64,000 bases of DNA from Eubacteriales bacterium (GCA_024655885.1 JANLFN010000001.1:392858-456857); one strand, 5' to 3'; numbered from the stretch's first letter, positions 46,796 to 55,789 are shown. Made by a program: numbers and translations. Notes: generated from the sequence alone by a model not told the origin.

Positions 46796-47020
46796 TTGTG
46801 GAGCCTCCTCCTGTTTTTAAATACATCTACTATATTAATATACATAAAACGCTGCAAGTGTGACTGTTATGTATACTAAATTTATAAAATTGCAGAACGG
46901 CTGCCTAGTCTTTATAATTTCTTTGATGACATGGAAGGCTAAAAATGTTATGATATATTTTAAATAGCGCAATGTGTAACAAATTCTCAATTCTAATAGC
47001 AAACGCAGGGAGGGAATAGC

Positions 47021-47821
47021 TTGAAAATATCATTTTCTACCCTTGGTTGTCCCAGTTGGTCTTGGGATGATATGGTATCGACTGCAAAGGATCTTGGCTT
47101 TGACGGTATAGAAATCCGCGGAATTGAAAATGAGCTATATGTTCCAATGGCCAAGCCGTTTTTGGAATCCAATATGAAAAACACAAAAGCCCGCCTTTCC
47201 AGGCTTAATCTTGAAATTCCATGCCTTACTTCGTCATGCTTTTTATTTGATAAGGCGAACATTGACAGCTATTTAAAGGAAGGGAAGGAGTACATTGATA
47301 CGGCCAGCCGGTTGGGAACTCCTTTTATCAGAGTGCTTGGCGATGCTTCTCCCCAACCCGGGAATCCTGTTGATATTGATTTCACAGCTCAGAACCTTTC
47401 CCTACTGGCAGAATATGCAGAGGAAAGGAATGTGAAGGTGCTGGTAGAAACCAACGGCGTATTTTCAAGCTCCCACAACATTCTTGAGCTTTTAAAAAAA
47501 GCCAGCCATCCCAATGTGGGCATACTATGGGATATCCACCATCCTTTCCGCTTTATGAAGGAGCCCGTTGAAACCACATATAATTCATTAAAGCCTTATA
47601 TATCCTTTGTGCACATCAAGGATTCAATTGTTGAAAACGGGAAAATACGGTACAGGATGCTGGGCCATGGAGATATTCCCGTAAAAACTGCGGTTTCATT
47701 ATTAAAGGACAACGGCTACAGCGGGTATGTATCCCTTGAGTGGGTAAAACGCTGGTATATTGACCTGGAGGAACCGGGAATCGTCTTTTCCCATTTTATA
47801 AATTTTATAAAAAACTTATAG
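47021..47821 (+). CDS. Sugar phosphate isomerase/epimerase (AP endonuclease family 2 TIM barrel)
   Basis: A 266-residue TIM-barrel protein. KISFSTLGCPSWSWDDMVST, GFDGIEIRGIE, VLVETNGVFSS, VGILWDIHHPF, SFVHIKDSI and HGDIPVKTAVSLL are family motifs; the Glu, Asp, His and Glu residues of the divalent-metal site are present. Members isomerise or epimerise sugars or inositols; the substrate cannot be read. Translation starts at TTG with GGGAGGG seven bases away. It converges with the membrane glycosyltransferase on the other strand. Confidence 0.85.
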   Translation: MKISFSTLGCPSWSWDDMVSTAKDLGFDGIEIRGIENELYVPMAKPFLESNMKNTKARLSRLNLEIPCLTSSCFLFDKANIDSYLKEGKEYIDTASRLGTPFIRVLGDASPQPGNPVDIDFTAQNLSLLAEYAEERNVKVLVETNGVFSSSHNILELLKKASHPNVGILWDIHHPFRFMKEPVETTYNSLKPYISFVHIKDSIVENGKIRYRMLGHGDIPVKTAVSLLKDNGYSGYVSLEWVKRWYIDLEEPGIVFSHFINFIKNL

Positions 47822-47842
47822 CGTAGAATTTTTAAGAAGACT

Positions 47843-49309
47843 TTAAAAATATTGATCCTTGATTTTGTATAAGGCATCGATAATTCTTCTCATACCTGTG
47901 TAGGACAAAATTAATATGTAAGGAAAGCAGGGATATAAATACCGGGATTTTATTTCCCATAGGATGTAAAATGCAATAAAGCCGAGAATGATTAAAAGAA
48001 GCAGTTCTTCTTTGAAATCGCCTTCCCTTATGGAAACAAGCACTGAGACAGCAATCAGGCAATACATCACAAAATTGAATACATAGACAATCCATCGTAT
48101 ATTTTCCCTGTATGGAAATTGGTCGTCTAAAAACTGATTTGCCGGGGTATTATACATATAGCCTCCCAGGCTGTGGTAACCTAAACCGTAAAGCTCATAT
48201 TGATAGGTGCCTTCGGTCCAAACCCAGAAGGTTTTTACGCTGTAATGTGAAAGCAAATTCATTACAGGTTGCGTTTGGATATTGTTCCGTATTTCTTCTA
48301 TATACAATTTTTGGCTGGCCTCCTTATTCCAGTCTGATCTGAAATAGATGTCATAGCTTTTCCCTCCATCCCAAAAGCCCAGGGTATCCCTGCACATCCC
48401 CATATTGATCCACATGAGCACCGGCGCGGAATTTTTCCCTATAGGCTCTGTTAAATTTCCCTTATACTCAATCATTTTGTTTATGGCAAAGGAAGGCATC
48501 ATAAAAACAAGTACGGTCATTAACAATGCAGCCGCGGTATTCTTAATATTTCTCGTATTAAAGAGGATATAAAACGCAATGGCCACTAAAAAAATCATAC
48601 CGATACTGCGGAAATAATTTCCTATAGAAAGAAATGCGCTGAATAGAAACCAATAAACGCACTTTCCGCATCTGACATATTTAATAGCGAAAAACACAGC
48701 GCAAATCAACAAGCTTGTTGAAATAACGTCATTATATACAATATTATTCATGAATACCGACGGAAGGAACAGGCAGGACAGAACAAGCAGTCCATATTCA
48801 TTTCTCTTCCTGTTTTTGTTTAATTCTTTATAGAGTAAAAAAATCATAAAGGAGGTCAAGGTAGAAAATATAACATTGACCATCTTGGGTACCATGAAAC
48901 TGTGAGGTAAAATTAAGTAAAGTAAAAAAAGAAACAGGCTGATGCCTATATTCTGGGGATGCATATATAGATAATGGCCTTTGAAGAAGGCTTCATAGCT
49001 TCCCTTTAATAATTTGTGCGCCGCTGTATTAACTATACTCATATCGGCAGTGGGAACCGTAGGAAACAGTAAAATGAAAATGGTCCTGGTTAGTACCGAA
49101 ATAAACAACAGGATAGGGACTACAGACCGGGGGTTATATCTTTCAAGCTTGCTGCAAATCAATACGGCCAGCATAAAGGCTGCGAACAAGCCTATGGCGG
49201 TAGTTATCAGCAGCAGGGTGTTTTGAATGGAAATTGCGGGCATATCCCCATATAGAATCAGGTTATACTCTGCCCTAAAATAAAATGTGCCGCCGATAAA
49301 AAAAATCAA
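47843..49309 (-). CDS. GT-C membrane glycosyltransferase (ArnT/PMT-like), probable 5' frameshift
   Basis: An integral membrane protein with about twelve hydrophobic segments, resembling GT-C enzymes that use polyprenyl-phosphate sugars. An acidic loop before FPTVPTADMSIVNTAAHKL and KGHYLYMHPQNIGISLFLFL are typical. The frame can begin at TTG 49309, but no binding site is near it. A better start is the ATG at 49356, whose frame (MTRILRVTVHTILLFF) joins this one exactly if the T9 run at 49308-49316 had ten Ts. The gene may therefore be phase-variable, slippage-read, or carry a sequencing error. Donor and acceptor are unknown. Confidence 0.8.
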   Translation of the reverse strand: MIFFIGGTFYFRAEYNLILYGDMPAISIQNTLLLITTAIGLFAAFMLAVLICSKLERYNPRSVVPILLFISVLTRTIFILLFPTVPTADMSIVNTAAHKLLKGSYEAFFKGHYLYMHPQNIGISLFLFLLYLILPHSFMVPKMVNVIFSTLTSFMIFLLYKELNKNRKRNEYGLLVLSCLFLPSVFMNNIVYNDVISTSLLICAVFFAIKYVRCGKCVYWFLFSAFLSIGNYFRSIGMIFLVAIAFYILFNTRNIKNTAAALLMTVLVFMMPSFAINKMIEYKGNLTEPIGKNSAPVLMWINMGMCRDTLGFWDGGKSYDIYFRSDWNKEASQKLYIEEIRNNIQTQPVMNLLSHYSVKTFWVWTEGTYQYELYGLGYHSLGGYMYNTPANQFLDDQFPYRENIRWIVYVFNFVMYCLIAVSVLVSIREGDFKEELLLLIILGFIAFYILWEIKSRYLYPCFPYILILSYTGMRRIIDALYKIKDQYF

Positions 49310-49477
49310 AAAAAAAGTAAAATAGTGTGGACAGTAACTCTTAATATCCTGGTCATATACCCGTCCTTACCCTTACTGCCAAAAGAGATGGCCCTTTATA
49401 TTTTCTGAATAATCCTCATTATCTCTATAATATGTCAATCAGGATGGAATTATACGAAAATTATACCCCGGAAATAT

Positions 49478-49506
49478 TTGAGCCAAGCCTCCCTGTATGG
49501 TATCAT
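49478..49506 (+). promoter_or_regulatory. Promoter of the DUF4097-like lipoprotein gene
   Basis: TTGAGC (49478-49483), 17 bases and TATCAT (49501-49506), about 35 bases upstream of the ATG at 49540. Confidence 0.5.
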
Positions 49507-49539
49507 TTTCCACAACTGCAATAAATACGGGAGGACTTG

Positions 49540-50343
49540 ATGAAATATAAAATTGCGCTGTTTGGAATGATACTATATATTCTTACGGTTCCGGGATGCA
49601 GTAAAGCAAATATAAATGGGGAACCCAAAATAGAGGTTACATCTTACAGTGAAAAACTGATTGAGGTGAAGCCACCGCTGAATCTTGATTTGTCAGGCGA
49701 TTCCGGAAATATGGAAATATATACCTGGGACAGGAATGCGGCAAAATTCGAAATGACCAAAGCAATCAAAGGAGCGCAAAAAAAGGACTTCCTGGAAAAG
49801 AAGCTAAACGGCTTCAGCACAGCTATCACCCAGAGCAAAAACAGCATCACATACAGGGCGTCCTGCAAAGGGGGTATTAAAAACCCCGGCGATAAGAGGA
49901 TCGACCTGAAGGTGTACATTCCCAAACAGGTCCAATCAATTAAACTCAAGCTGGACACAGGCTGTATTAAATTTTACGATGATATAAAGTGCCGGTTGGA
50001 TGCGGATATAGACATGGCCAGCATAGACATCAACAGATTCGACGGGCTCATGAATATAAAAGGAGATATGTGCAGCCTGAGAATGGGAAGCGGAGTTCTA
50101 AAAGGCGGGTCAAACGTCACGGTGAATGTGGGCAGCATTGAGCTGAAAGCCCAGTTTGAAGAAAACGGAAAGTATAATTTTGAAACAGGGATGGGGAATA
50201 TCAACCTCTCAATCCCTTCCGGCCAAAATGTCAATCTGGAATGTATGGGGGCTGTGGAAACAAATGAATTTACCCCGGGACCGTTTTCCACAAGGATTAG
50301 TGTCAAAAGCGGCATGGGTAAAATTTTCATTCGAAAGTATTAA
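49540..50343 (+). CDS. Lipoprotein with DUF4097-like beta-helix domain
   Basis: A secreted lipoprotein of 267 residues. The signal peptide ends at the lipobox LTVPGC, with the lipidated Cys at residue 20. The rest is beta-rich, with periodic GDSGNMEIYTWDR, LKLDTGCIKFYDDI, MASIDINRFDGLMNIKGD and VNVGSIELKAQF stretches that look like the stacked short repeats of DUF4097/adhesin-type beta helices. No enzyme motif is visible. GGGAGG precedes the ATG at 49540 by five bases. Function unknown; probably exported and membrane-anchored. Confidence 0.8.
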   Translation: MKYKIALFGMILYILTVPGCSKANINGEPKIEVTSYSEKLIEVKPPLNLDLSGDSGNMEIYTWDRNAAKFEMTKAIKGAQKKDFLEKKLNGFSTAITQSKNSITYRASCKGGIKNPGDKRIDLKVYIPKQVQSIKLKLDTGCIKFYDDIKCRLDADIDMASIDINRFDGLMNIKGDMCSLRMGSGVLKGGSNVTVNVGSIELKAQFEENGKYNFETGMGNINLSIPSGQNVNLECMGAVETNEFTPGPFSTRISVKSGMGKIFIRKY

Positions 50344-50365
50344 AAAACACAGCGCATCACTGGGA

Positions 50366-50395
50366 TTGTCATCCAGGGCATGGGTATGGTAAAAT
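50366..50395 (+). promoter_or_regulatory. Promoter of thpR
   Basis: TTGTCA (50366-50371), 18 bases and TAAAAT (50390-50395) with an extended TGG before the -10, about 40 bases before the ATG at 50433. Confidence 0.5.
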
Positions 50396-50432
50396 AGTAA
50401 TACTTTGAATTTCACAGCGGAAAGGATTTTAT

Positions 50433-50984
50433 ATGCGCTCATTTATCGGAATTGATTTTTCCAGCAGGTTGAAAAGAGAAGTCGCTGATTTTCAGGAATT
50501 ATTAAAAGAATTTGCTGTTTCGGGAAGATGGAAGCGTGCAGATAATTTTCACCTGACCCTGAAATTTTTAGATGAAATAAGTGATGCGCAGGTTCAAGCC
50601 ATTGATGCCGTTTTAAAAAGAATATCGTGGGGTACAAAAGAATTTTGTTTGAACATATCCCATCTCGGCAGCTTTCCCGGGAAAGGGTGTTTAAGAGTAC
50701 TGTGGCTCAGTGTGTCGGGAGACCTCCAGCAGTTGAGCGCTCTTCAAAATCATATAGAAACCGGACTTGCGCCTATAGGTTTTGAAAAAGAGAGGCGAAA
50801 ATTCATCCCCCACATAACCATTGCACAGGATGTGATCTTTGACCGGGATTTTGAAAAAATTAAAAAACTGGCAGCCGTGCAGAGCTTTTCGGAAATTAAG
50901 GCAGACCATTTATCCCTGTTTAAAAGCGAACAAATAAGGAAAAACCGGGTATATACCCCCTTGAAGGAGTATAAACTCGGTTAA
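50433..50984 (+). CDS. thpR: RNA 2',3'-cyclic phosphodiesterase (ThpR/LigT family)
   Basis: A 183-residue member of the 2H phosphoesterase superfamily. The two catalytic HxT motifs are present as FHLTLKFL and PHITIAQD, about 84 residues apart. ThpR opens 2',3'-cyclic phosphates on RNA ends and can ligate tRNA halves weakly in vitro. MRSFIGIDFSSRLKREV is the usual start. It follows the lipoprotein gene with its own promoter and no evident partner. Confidence 0.92.
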   Translation: MRSFIGIDFSSRLKREVADFQELLKEFAVSGRWKRADNFHLTLKFLDEISDAQVQAIDAVLKRISWGTKEFCLNISHLGSFPGKGCLRVLWLSVSGDLQQLSALQNHIETGLAPIGFEKERRKFIPHITIAQDVIFDRDFEKIKKLAAVQSFSEIKADHLSLFKSEQIRKNRVYTPLKEYKLG

Positions 50985-51226
50985 CCGCATTTTGTCTGCC
51001 TGCACTTCACCAAGGATATATGGCTTTTTTTCCTTCCTCTTTCGTAAGAGATGTTGTCCAAAGCATTCAACCCTTGCAGGATCAGCACAATGGACCGCAA
51101 GGGAGCAAAAAGCATCGAACTTCCTGCAAGGAACGTAAATAAAAATCGGATTTTTCCAGTTGCTCCGGCGCCCATGAAACCGGCCGTTTTCCAACCGATT
51201 ATTTCACAGCTTCAGGTGTGCTGTCT

Positions 51227-51718
51227 CTATCGCTTTGCTTTTTCCAATGCCCTTTTTACCGCCAGTTTCCAGTTGGTGGTGCTGGTGGTAGCACCGCTGA
51301 TGGTATCAACCTCGTATGTCTGCTTTGCCACCATTCTGTCCGCCATATCCTGCCTGAATTTTTTCAGGTTTGGATAAGTCTTTCCATCTTTTGTCTGCCC
51401 TGCATACTCGTCATAGTTTACTTCTTTTCCACTGGTGTCCAATCTTCTTAAGGATATACTCTTGATTTTTCCGTCAAGGATTGTTACAGTAGCATCCTCG
51501 CTGCCATACTGCCATGGGTCTGCCGCCCCCGTATAGGTACCATCCTTATAAGATACCGTTCCCGCTGTCGTTCCGGGTGCTATAGTGCCGGGTATGGTTG
51601 TGCCAGGCAGCGTTAAATTCCGGGTGGTACCCGGTTGAGTTGTATTCGTCGGGGTACATGCGCATAAGGAAATGGTCAGGATTGAAAAAATAAGTGTTGA
51701 AATTAACTTTGTCTTCAT
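51227..51718 (-). CDS. FMN-binding domain lipoprotein
   Basis: A lipoprotein of 163 residues. The signal peptide ends at LTISLCAC, with Cys at about residue 20. A Thr/Pro/Gly-rich linker built of PGTT/PGTI units follows, then an FMN-binding domain with VSYKDGTYTGAADPWQYGSE and the flavinylation motif DTISGATTST (residues about 141-150), where FMN is joined to Thr by ApbE. Such domains shuttle electrons on the outer face of the membrane. The only ApbE in the window is at 60900-61856. The downstream part of the same strand is empty to thpR; DUF3243 is upstream. Confidence 0.88.
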   Translation of the reverse strand: MKTKLISTLIFSILTISLCACTPTNTTQPGTTRNLTLPGTTIPGTIAPGTTAGTVSYKDGTYTGAADPWQYGSEDATVTILDGKIKSISLRRLDTSGKEVNYDEYAGQTKDGKTYPNLKKFRQDMADRMVAKQTYEVDTISGATTSTTNWKLAVKRALEKAKR

Positions 51719-51772
51719 GTTTATTCTCCTTTTCTTACGATTTTTCACAGATTTTTTGCTGTTATAATTTAT

Positions 51773-52051
51773 TCAGTGAGGTTTCATATCCTCCGCTTGG
51801 ACCATCTTTACCAGCATCTTTGTAAGAACCATCCGTTCACTATCGTCCCCCACCTTCCAAAGCTCATGCAAAAGCCTGTGTTCACGGTTTTCCGGATCAA
51901 CATTCGCCGATAGAAAATTACCGATTCTGAAACCGATTTTTTTGATTGTTTCTTCCGAAAAGCCTACGGTCTCTCCTAAATTAATGGCTTTTGCCATCGT
52001 TTGCTTCCAGCTATCCCAATCACTAAAGCTTTTCACATTGTTCAACTCCAT
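51773..52051 (-). CDS. DUF3243 family protein
   Basis: A 92-residue protein that matches DUF3243 by its opening SFSDWDSWKQTMAKAINLGE, GFSEETIKKIGFRIGNFLSANVDPEN and LLHELWKVGDDSERMVLTKMLVKMV. The family is widespread in Firmicutes and lacks a known function; B. subtilis members are among low-abundance cytosolic proteins. The gene lies 55 bases upstream of the FMN-binding lipoprotein and could share a transcript with it. Confidence 0.8.
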   Translation of the reverse strand: MELNNVKSFSDWDSWKQTMAKAINLGETVGFSEETIKKIGFRIGNFLSANVDPENREHRLLHELWKVGDDSERMVLTKMLVKMVQAEDMKPH

Positions 52052-52300
52052 AAAGCAACCTCCATGCTTCCAATCTTATTATTTATTATGGCTGAAAAAA
52101 CTAAACATATGTACTTGGTAAATTTTTATAATAAAATGAGATGTAATGCCTTGCCGGACATGTTGCATGATAGCGGCTCCCTGCATATTATAAAGCAAAG
52201 TTTTCAAATGACCAGGTTTAAACTGTGAGGTTTTCAATTAAGGCTTACCAAGGCATTATGAAAAATGAGAATTTAGTTTGTCCGATTTAAGGTGATGGTT

Positions 52301-52462
52301 TTGAAGGATTATAGAATAGAAAATATAGGAGTAAGGAATTTTTTGAAATTAGCACCGGGAATCTTATATGTGGTGTTAAAGAAAACCACTCGCTTACTCC
52401 TTAGAGCAATTGTGATACTCACTCTATACATACTCATATTATTTTTATTAAAAATAATATGA
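52301..52462 (+). CDS. Possible 53-residue basic membrane peptide
   Basis: From a TTG at 52301 (AAGGTGA lies five bases before) or an ATG at 52295, a frame encodes a basic amphipathic start (KDYRIENIGVRNFLKLAPG) and a C-terminal hydrophobic run ending LTLYILILFLLKII. The last codons coincide with the palindrome at 52433-52463, so part of the hydrophobic tail could be a by-product of that repeat. This fills the 52052-52463 interval, which otherwise holds no gene; internal complementary segments GGAGTAAG (52328-52335) and CTTACTCC (52393-52400) are also present. Confidence 0.3.
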   Translation: MKDYRIENIGVRNFLKLAPGILYVVLKKTTRLLLRAIVILTLYILILFLLKII

Positions 52463-52463
52463 G
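52433..52463. terminator. AT-rich perfect inverted repeat after ctpA
   Basis: CTCATATTATTTTT (52433-52446) and AAAAATAATATGAG (52450-52463) form a perfect 14-base-pair stem around ATT. It directly abuts the ctpA stop at 52464 and could end transcription from either side, although it is AT-rich. Confidence 0.55.
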
Positions 52464-54044
52464 CTAATTCTTTCCGCCGCTGTTGTCGCTTTCCAGCACC
52501 CTTACGGCTTCCGCATACTGCTTGTCCACTTCCAGAATTTTAGCCTCAAGCTTATCATTTAAGGCTTGCTGTGTCGCGAAATCCAATACTCCATATGGAT
52601 ACAGCCCGTTATCCTTTTGAAATTCCATAATGGCGGCAAAGGTTGTGGAATCCAATTTGGCATCCGGCGTACCGATATCATAGCCGCATATTTTCAAAAT
52701 TTGTTCCGCGGAATACACATCGGGCGTGATGCTGTTCATGTCAGGCTTAAGTGTTTTTTTGAGCTTCTTAACGCTGTTTATGTCAATATTTGAAACTGGA
52801 AGCGGGTTTTCTACCTGTATATCGGGAGTCAGCCCCACTCCGTCGATCATTCTTCCTTTGGGGGTAGTATACTTCCCTGTGGTCATTTTTATGTAACCTA
52901 ATATCTCCTCCGGCAATGGGGATACATGCTGCTGGTTCACTAAAGCATTTGCATCCACATATTTTACGCCAAATTTCCCGGAATATTTCTCATAGGCTTC
53001 CGGTGTCAATAGGGGTACCAGGGTTTGCACCTTTGCTTTGCCAAAGGTTTTGGTCCCTATCAAAGTACCTGCTTTTGTGTCCTGTATAGCCCCTGCAAGG
53101 ATTTCCGCCGCACTGGCGCTGTTTTGGTTCACTAAAACCGCCAGCCTGTATTTGGGTTCCGTTAACGGAGAATAGTACTCAATATCGGCATCTTTTTCAG
53201 ATTTGAAGTCCAATTTTGTAATTAAACCTTGAGGTACAAACTTTCTCGCCACCTGAACCACCTGGGCCACTTCCCCTCCCGGATTGTCGCGCAGGTCCAG
53301 GACGACCTTGTTTATATGGGCGGCATTGATGCCGTTAAGGGCCCGGGTCATAAAATCCATGGTATTTGAGTTGAAAGAGTCGATTTTTATATATGCGATA
53401 TCCTTTCTGATGTCATAAGCAACAGGATTTACCGTAATATACCTCTTGGAAACCTCTATGGCTGTAACGTCGATATCTCCGTTCTTGATAAGGCCAAGTA
53501 AAATTCTCCGGCTGCTGCTGTTTTTGATAATGTTCGAAACATCCCCCGCAGAAGCGCCTTCCACGTTTTTCCCATTAATATCCACAATTTTATCCCCGGG
53601 CACAATGCCTGCCTCTTCCGCAGGAGAACCGGAAATGACCTTCAGCACCACCACATGGTTCTCCACTTTTCCAAGTTCTACACCAATGCCCTCCAGCTTC
53701 CCGTTTGCACTCACGAAAAACCGGCTGGCTTCATCTTTTGTCAGATAGGTGGTATAGGAGTCCATTTGGCTCAGCATTCCTTTAAGCGCACCTTCCATCA
53801 GCTCCTTGTCATTCACATCCCCTTTGTATTTTTGCTTTATCATATCCAGTACGCTTTTCAAATAATCCTGGTTTTCCGTGTCTTCGGGCGCCGTGTCCTT
53901 TGGGCCGGAATTCGGAATGGTTATAGGAATTGCCGTTGTCCCTTCCGACTGGAGGGGGAAATCCTGTGCCAAAGCAGGTTGTCCCCTCAGACTGCAAATA
54001 AGTATAGCGGATATCGCCAATACAGGCCACGTTTTTTTTCTCAC
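52464..54044 (-). CDS. ctpA: S41-family carboxy-terminal processing protease with peptidoglycan-binding domain
   Basis: A 526-residue secreted or membrane-anchored serine protease. A signal peptide covers residues 1 to about 26. A PDZ domain (ISGSPAEEAGIVPGDKIVDING) lies near 140-180. The S41 catalytic part has QNSASAAEILAGAIQDT with the catalytic Ser and GTKTFGKAKVQT with Lys. The C-terminal 60 residues (ILKICGYDIGTPDAKLDSTT) look like a peptidoglycan-binding domain, which would target it to the cell wall. Substrate is unknown. Confidence 0.92.
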   Translation of the reverse strand: MRKKTWPVLAISAILICSLRGQPALAQDFPLQSEGTTAIPITIPNSGPKDTAPEDTENQDYLKSVLDMIKQKYKGDVNDKELMEGALKGMLSQMDSYTTYLTKDEASRFFVSANGKLEGIGVELGKVENHVVVLKVISGSPAEEAGIVPGDKIVDINGKNVEGASAGDVSNIIKNSSSRRILLGLIKNGDIDVTAIEVSKRYITVNPVAYDIRKDIAYIKIDSFNSNTMDFMTRALNGINAAHINKVVLDLRDNPGGEVAQVVQVARKFVPQGLITKLDFKSEKDADIEYYSPLTEPKYRLAVLVNQNSASAAEILAGAIQDTKAGTLIGTKTFGKAKVQTLVPLLTPEAYEKYSGKFGVKYVDANALVNQQHVSPLPEEILGYIKMTTGKYTTPKGRMIDGVGLTPDIQVENPLPVSNIDINSVKKLKKTLKPDMNSITPDVYSAEQILKICGYDIGTPDAKLDSTTFAAIMEFQKDNGLYPYGVLDFATQQALNDKLEAKILEVDKQYAEAVRVLESDNSGGKN

Positions 54045-54120
54045 AAAAACTCTCCTTTTTTGGGTAACATTTGTAGTGGCAAAGCTCTTTTACCGTGCAA
54101 AAAACCATTTGCCTTCCAGT

Positions 54121-54149
54121 AGTATACCACTAATTAAGCAAAATTTGAA
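54121..54149 (-). promoter_or_regulatory. Possible ctpA promoter
   Basis: TTCAAA (54149-54144), 17 bases and TATACT (54126-54121) on the minus strand, about 80 bases upstream of ctpA. Confidence 0.45.
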
Positions 54150-54245
54150 GAAAAGGGCTTTTTAAAAAGCTGAAATAAATAATTTTATATAAAAAATAAA
54201 AATCGGGTAACATATTTTTAAACAAACCGTCAACGAGGTGAATTT

Positions 54246-54656
54246 ATGAAACACAAGGTGCTATTTTTAGTTTTTATACTGATCCTTCTAACAGCCTGTT
54301 CCGCCACTTTTCAATCCCAGCTTCCTCCAGGAGTCCGGCTCTCCCAATTAAAAGCTGAACAGACAAATACGGCAGGTGACGCCGGCATACAGCTTGTCGG
54401 TATAGCAAATTCCATCAGGCAGGGAGGTGCAGGGAACCTGACAATAAAAGGCCAACCGGGTGTGACTTATAGCGCTGCCGTTACTTTCAAGCAGGGAGAC
54501 AAGATGGTTACCGTCGTTGAGTCCCATCCAGCCGGCTCCGACGGGCGGGTCACATGGAACTGGCTTGTTAAGCGGGATACGGCTCCCGGCACTTATCCTA
54601 TTATAATTTCCGGCGGCGGCAAAACCTTTATTACCTCCTATACCGTTACCAGTTAA
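54246..54656 (+). CDS. Small secreted lipoprotein
   Basis: A 136-residue exported protein with lipobox LLTAC, Cys at 18, and GAGGTGA four bases before the ATG. The mature part is beta-rich (GIQLVGIANSIRQGGAGNLT, KGQPGVTYSAAVTFKQGDKM and VTWNWLVKRDTAPGTYPIII), resembling an immunoglobulin-like or bacterial Ig-fold domain. No catalytic motif is seen, so function is unknown. It stands alone between ctpA and splB, and converges with splB across an inverted repeat. Confidence 0.8.
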   Translation: MKHKVLFLVFILILLTACSATFQSQLPPGVRLSQLKAEQTNTAGDAGIQLVGIANSIRQGGAGNLTIKGQPGVTYSAAVTFKQGDKMVTVVESHPAGSDGRVTWNWLVKRDTAPGTYPIIISGGGKTFITSYTVTS

Positions 54657-54658
54657 AT

Positions 54659-54709
54659 CGGCATCCCATTCCAGAGGATTTAAACTTTTTTCCGGTGAAT
54701 GGTATGCCG
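54659..54709. terminator. Bidirectional terminator between lipoprotein and splB
   Basis: CGGCATCCCATTC (54659-54671) pairs with GAATGGTATGCCG (54697-54709) with one mismatch. The A/T-rich loop and the location between convergent gene ends suggest termination on both strands. Confidence 0.6.
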
Positions 54710-54778
54710 TTGAGGTCTTATTGTGACTCCGGTGATGGCGGTGCCCCGCGCTGGCATAAAACATTTTTTACGCTGTCT

Positions 54779-55789
54779 TCACAAAAATATCCTCTTCTTT
54801 GCAATGTATTGACCAATGCATTCATAAACCCAATTTACCAGCTCTTTTTCTAAAGCCTCCGGATACCTGGCGACACCGTTGCGGCATTCAAAGGGATAGT
54901 GCACAAGTTCTAAGTCAATTCTTGATTTTCTAATCCTTTTCAGATACTCGGCACTCATCCTAAATGCGCCTATGCTCACATCATGGATTTTTCCCCCCGG
55001 CAGCCTGGAAAAAACCTGCCGGATGCACTCACCATAGGTTTCCCTGTAATTTTCAGTTTTAATTACGGGATCAAAGCAAAGCCTCACCTTCCATCCGTCC
55101 GAGAGTGCTTTTTCAATGGAAAAAAGTCGAGCCTTTAAGGTTGGAGTCCATTTTTCATATTGTTCAATGACCGCCTCAGGCGATAGTGTCCATGCCAAAA
55201 TCACATTATCCACACAGTCCAAGTGGGATATGGAAGAATAGTTTGCGCTCTTGGTGCGTATCTCAATTGTAGTATTCCTGTGTCTCTTCGCAAACTCTAT
55301 CCACATTGAGGAAAAGGGGATAATGTTTTCAAAAGCCAGCAAATCCGTATCGTAGGACACCGTAAGGTATACGCTGCGGCTTCTCTGTTCTCGTGAGACC
55401 GCCTCGAAAAAATCATCTATGTTTACAAAGGCTGTAATATTGGCGGAAGGGTACATTCCCTGCAAGTAGCAGTAGTCGCAATGGTAGATGCAGTTCAGGA
55501 TGGAAGAGGTGTAGTAGAAATTGTTACTGCCGAAGTTCTGGCAAATTTCCGGCCCTTTATATATAAAATTGTCCTTTTTCACCGCCAAAATAAGCTTTTG
55601 CGCGCTTTTTTGAAGCTGGAAGTCCTGGTTGGGACGGCAAAATACGTCCTTATAGTGTTTTATCTCGATCTTTACGGCATCCTTGAATCTAGCCAGCACC
55701 TTTTGGGTCATTGGATAATCCACCGCTTTTTCTTCAATATAAATATGGGAAAATCTTTCAGTGAATAAGGTATTGTTTGATCCTTTCAA
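54779..55789 (-). CDS. splB: Spore photoproduct lyase (radical SAM)
   Basis: SplB repairs 5-thyminyl-5,6-dihydrothymine in germinating spores by radical SAM chemistry. The cluster motif is CIYHCDYCYLQ (Cys100, 104, 107), and YGECIRQVFSRLPGGK with PFECRNGVARYPEALE near the end matches the family. The hydrogen-donor Cys141 of the B. subtilis enzyme should fall in the TVSYDTDLLAFENI segment; Ser or Tyr is there instead, while Cys83 is 17 residues before the cluster. The protein has 336 residues and overlaps a nucleosidase gene by 32 bases. Confidence 0.9.
   Translation of the reverse strand: MKGSNNTLFTERFSHIYIEEKAVDYPMTQKVLARFKDAVKIEIKHYKDVFCRPNQDFQLQKSAQKLILAVKKDNFIYKGPEICQNFGSNNFYYTSSILNCIYHCDYCYLQGMYPSANITAFVNIDDFFEAVSREQRSRSVYLTVSYDTDLLAFENIIPFSSMWIEFAKRHRNTTIEIRTKSANYSSISHLDCVDNVILAWTLSPEAVIEQYEKWTPTLKARLFSIEKALSDGWKVRLCFDPVIKTENYRETYGECIRQVFSRLPGGKIHDVSIGAFRMSAEYLKRIRKSRIDLELVHYPFECRNGVARYPEALEKELVNWVYECIGQYIAKKRIFL

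Noticed and set aside
46796..47020. Possible sigma-K or sigma-A sites in front of the DUF3794 and TIM-barrel genes
   Set aside because: AT-rich but no consistent pair of boxes with correct spacing for either gene; the best (TGACAT-16-TATGAT) is weak.
50981..51175. 64-residue minus-strand frame with a hydrophobic stretch
   Set aside because: No ribosome binding site before the ATG and no recognisable family. It overlaps the thpR end, so it is probably chance.
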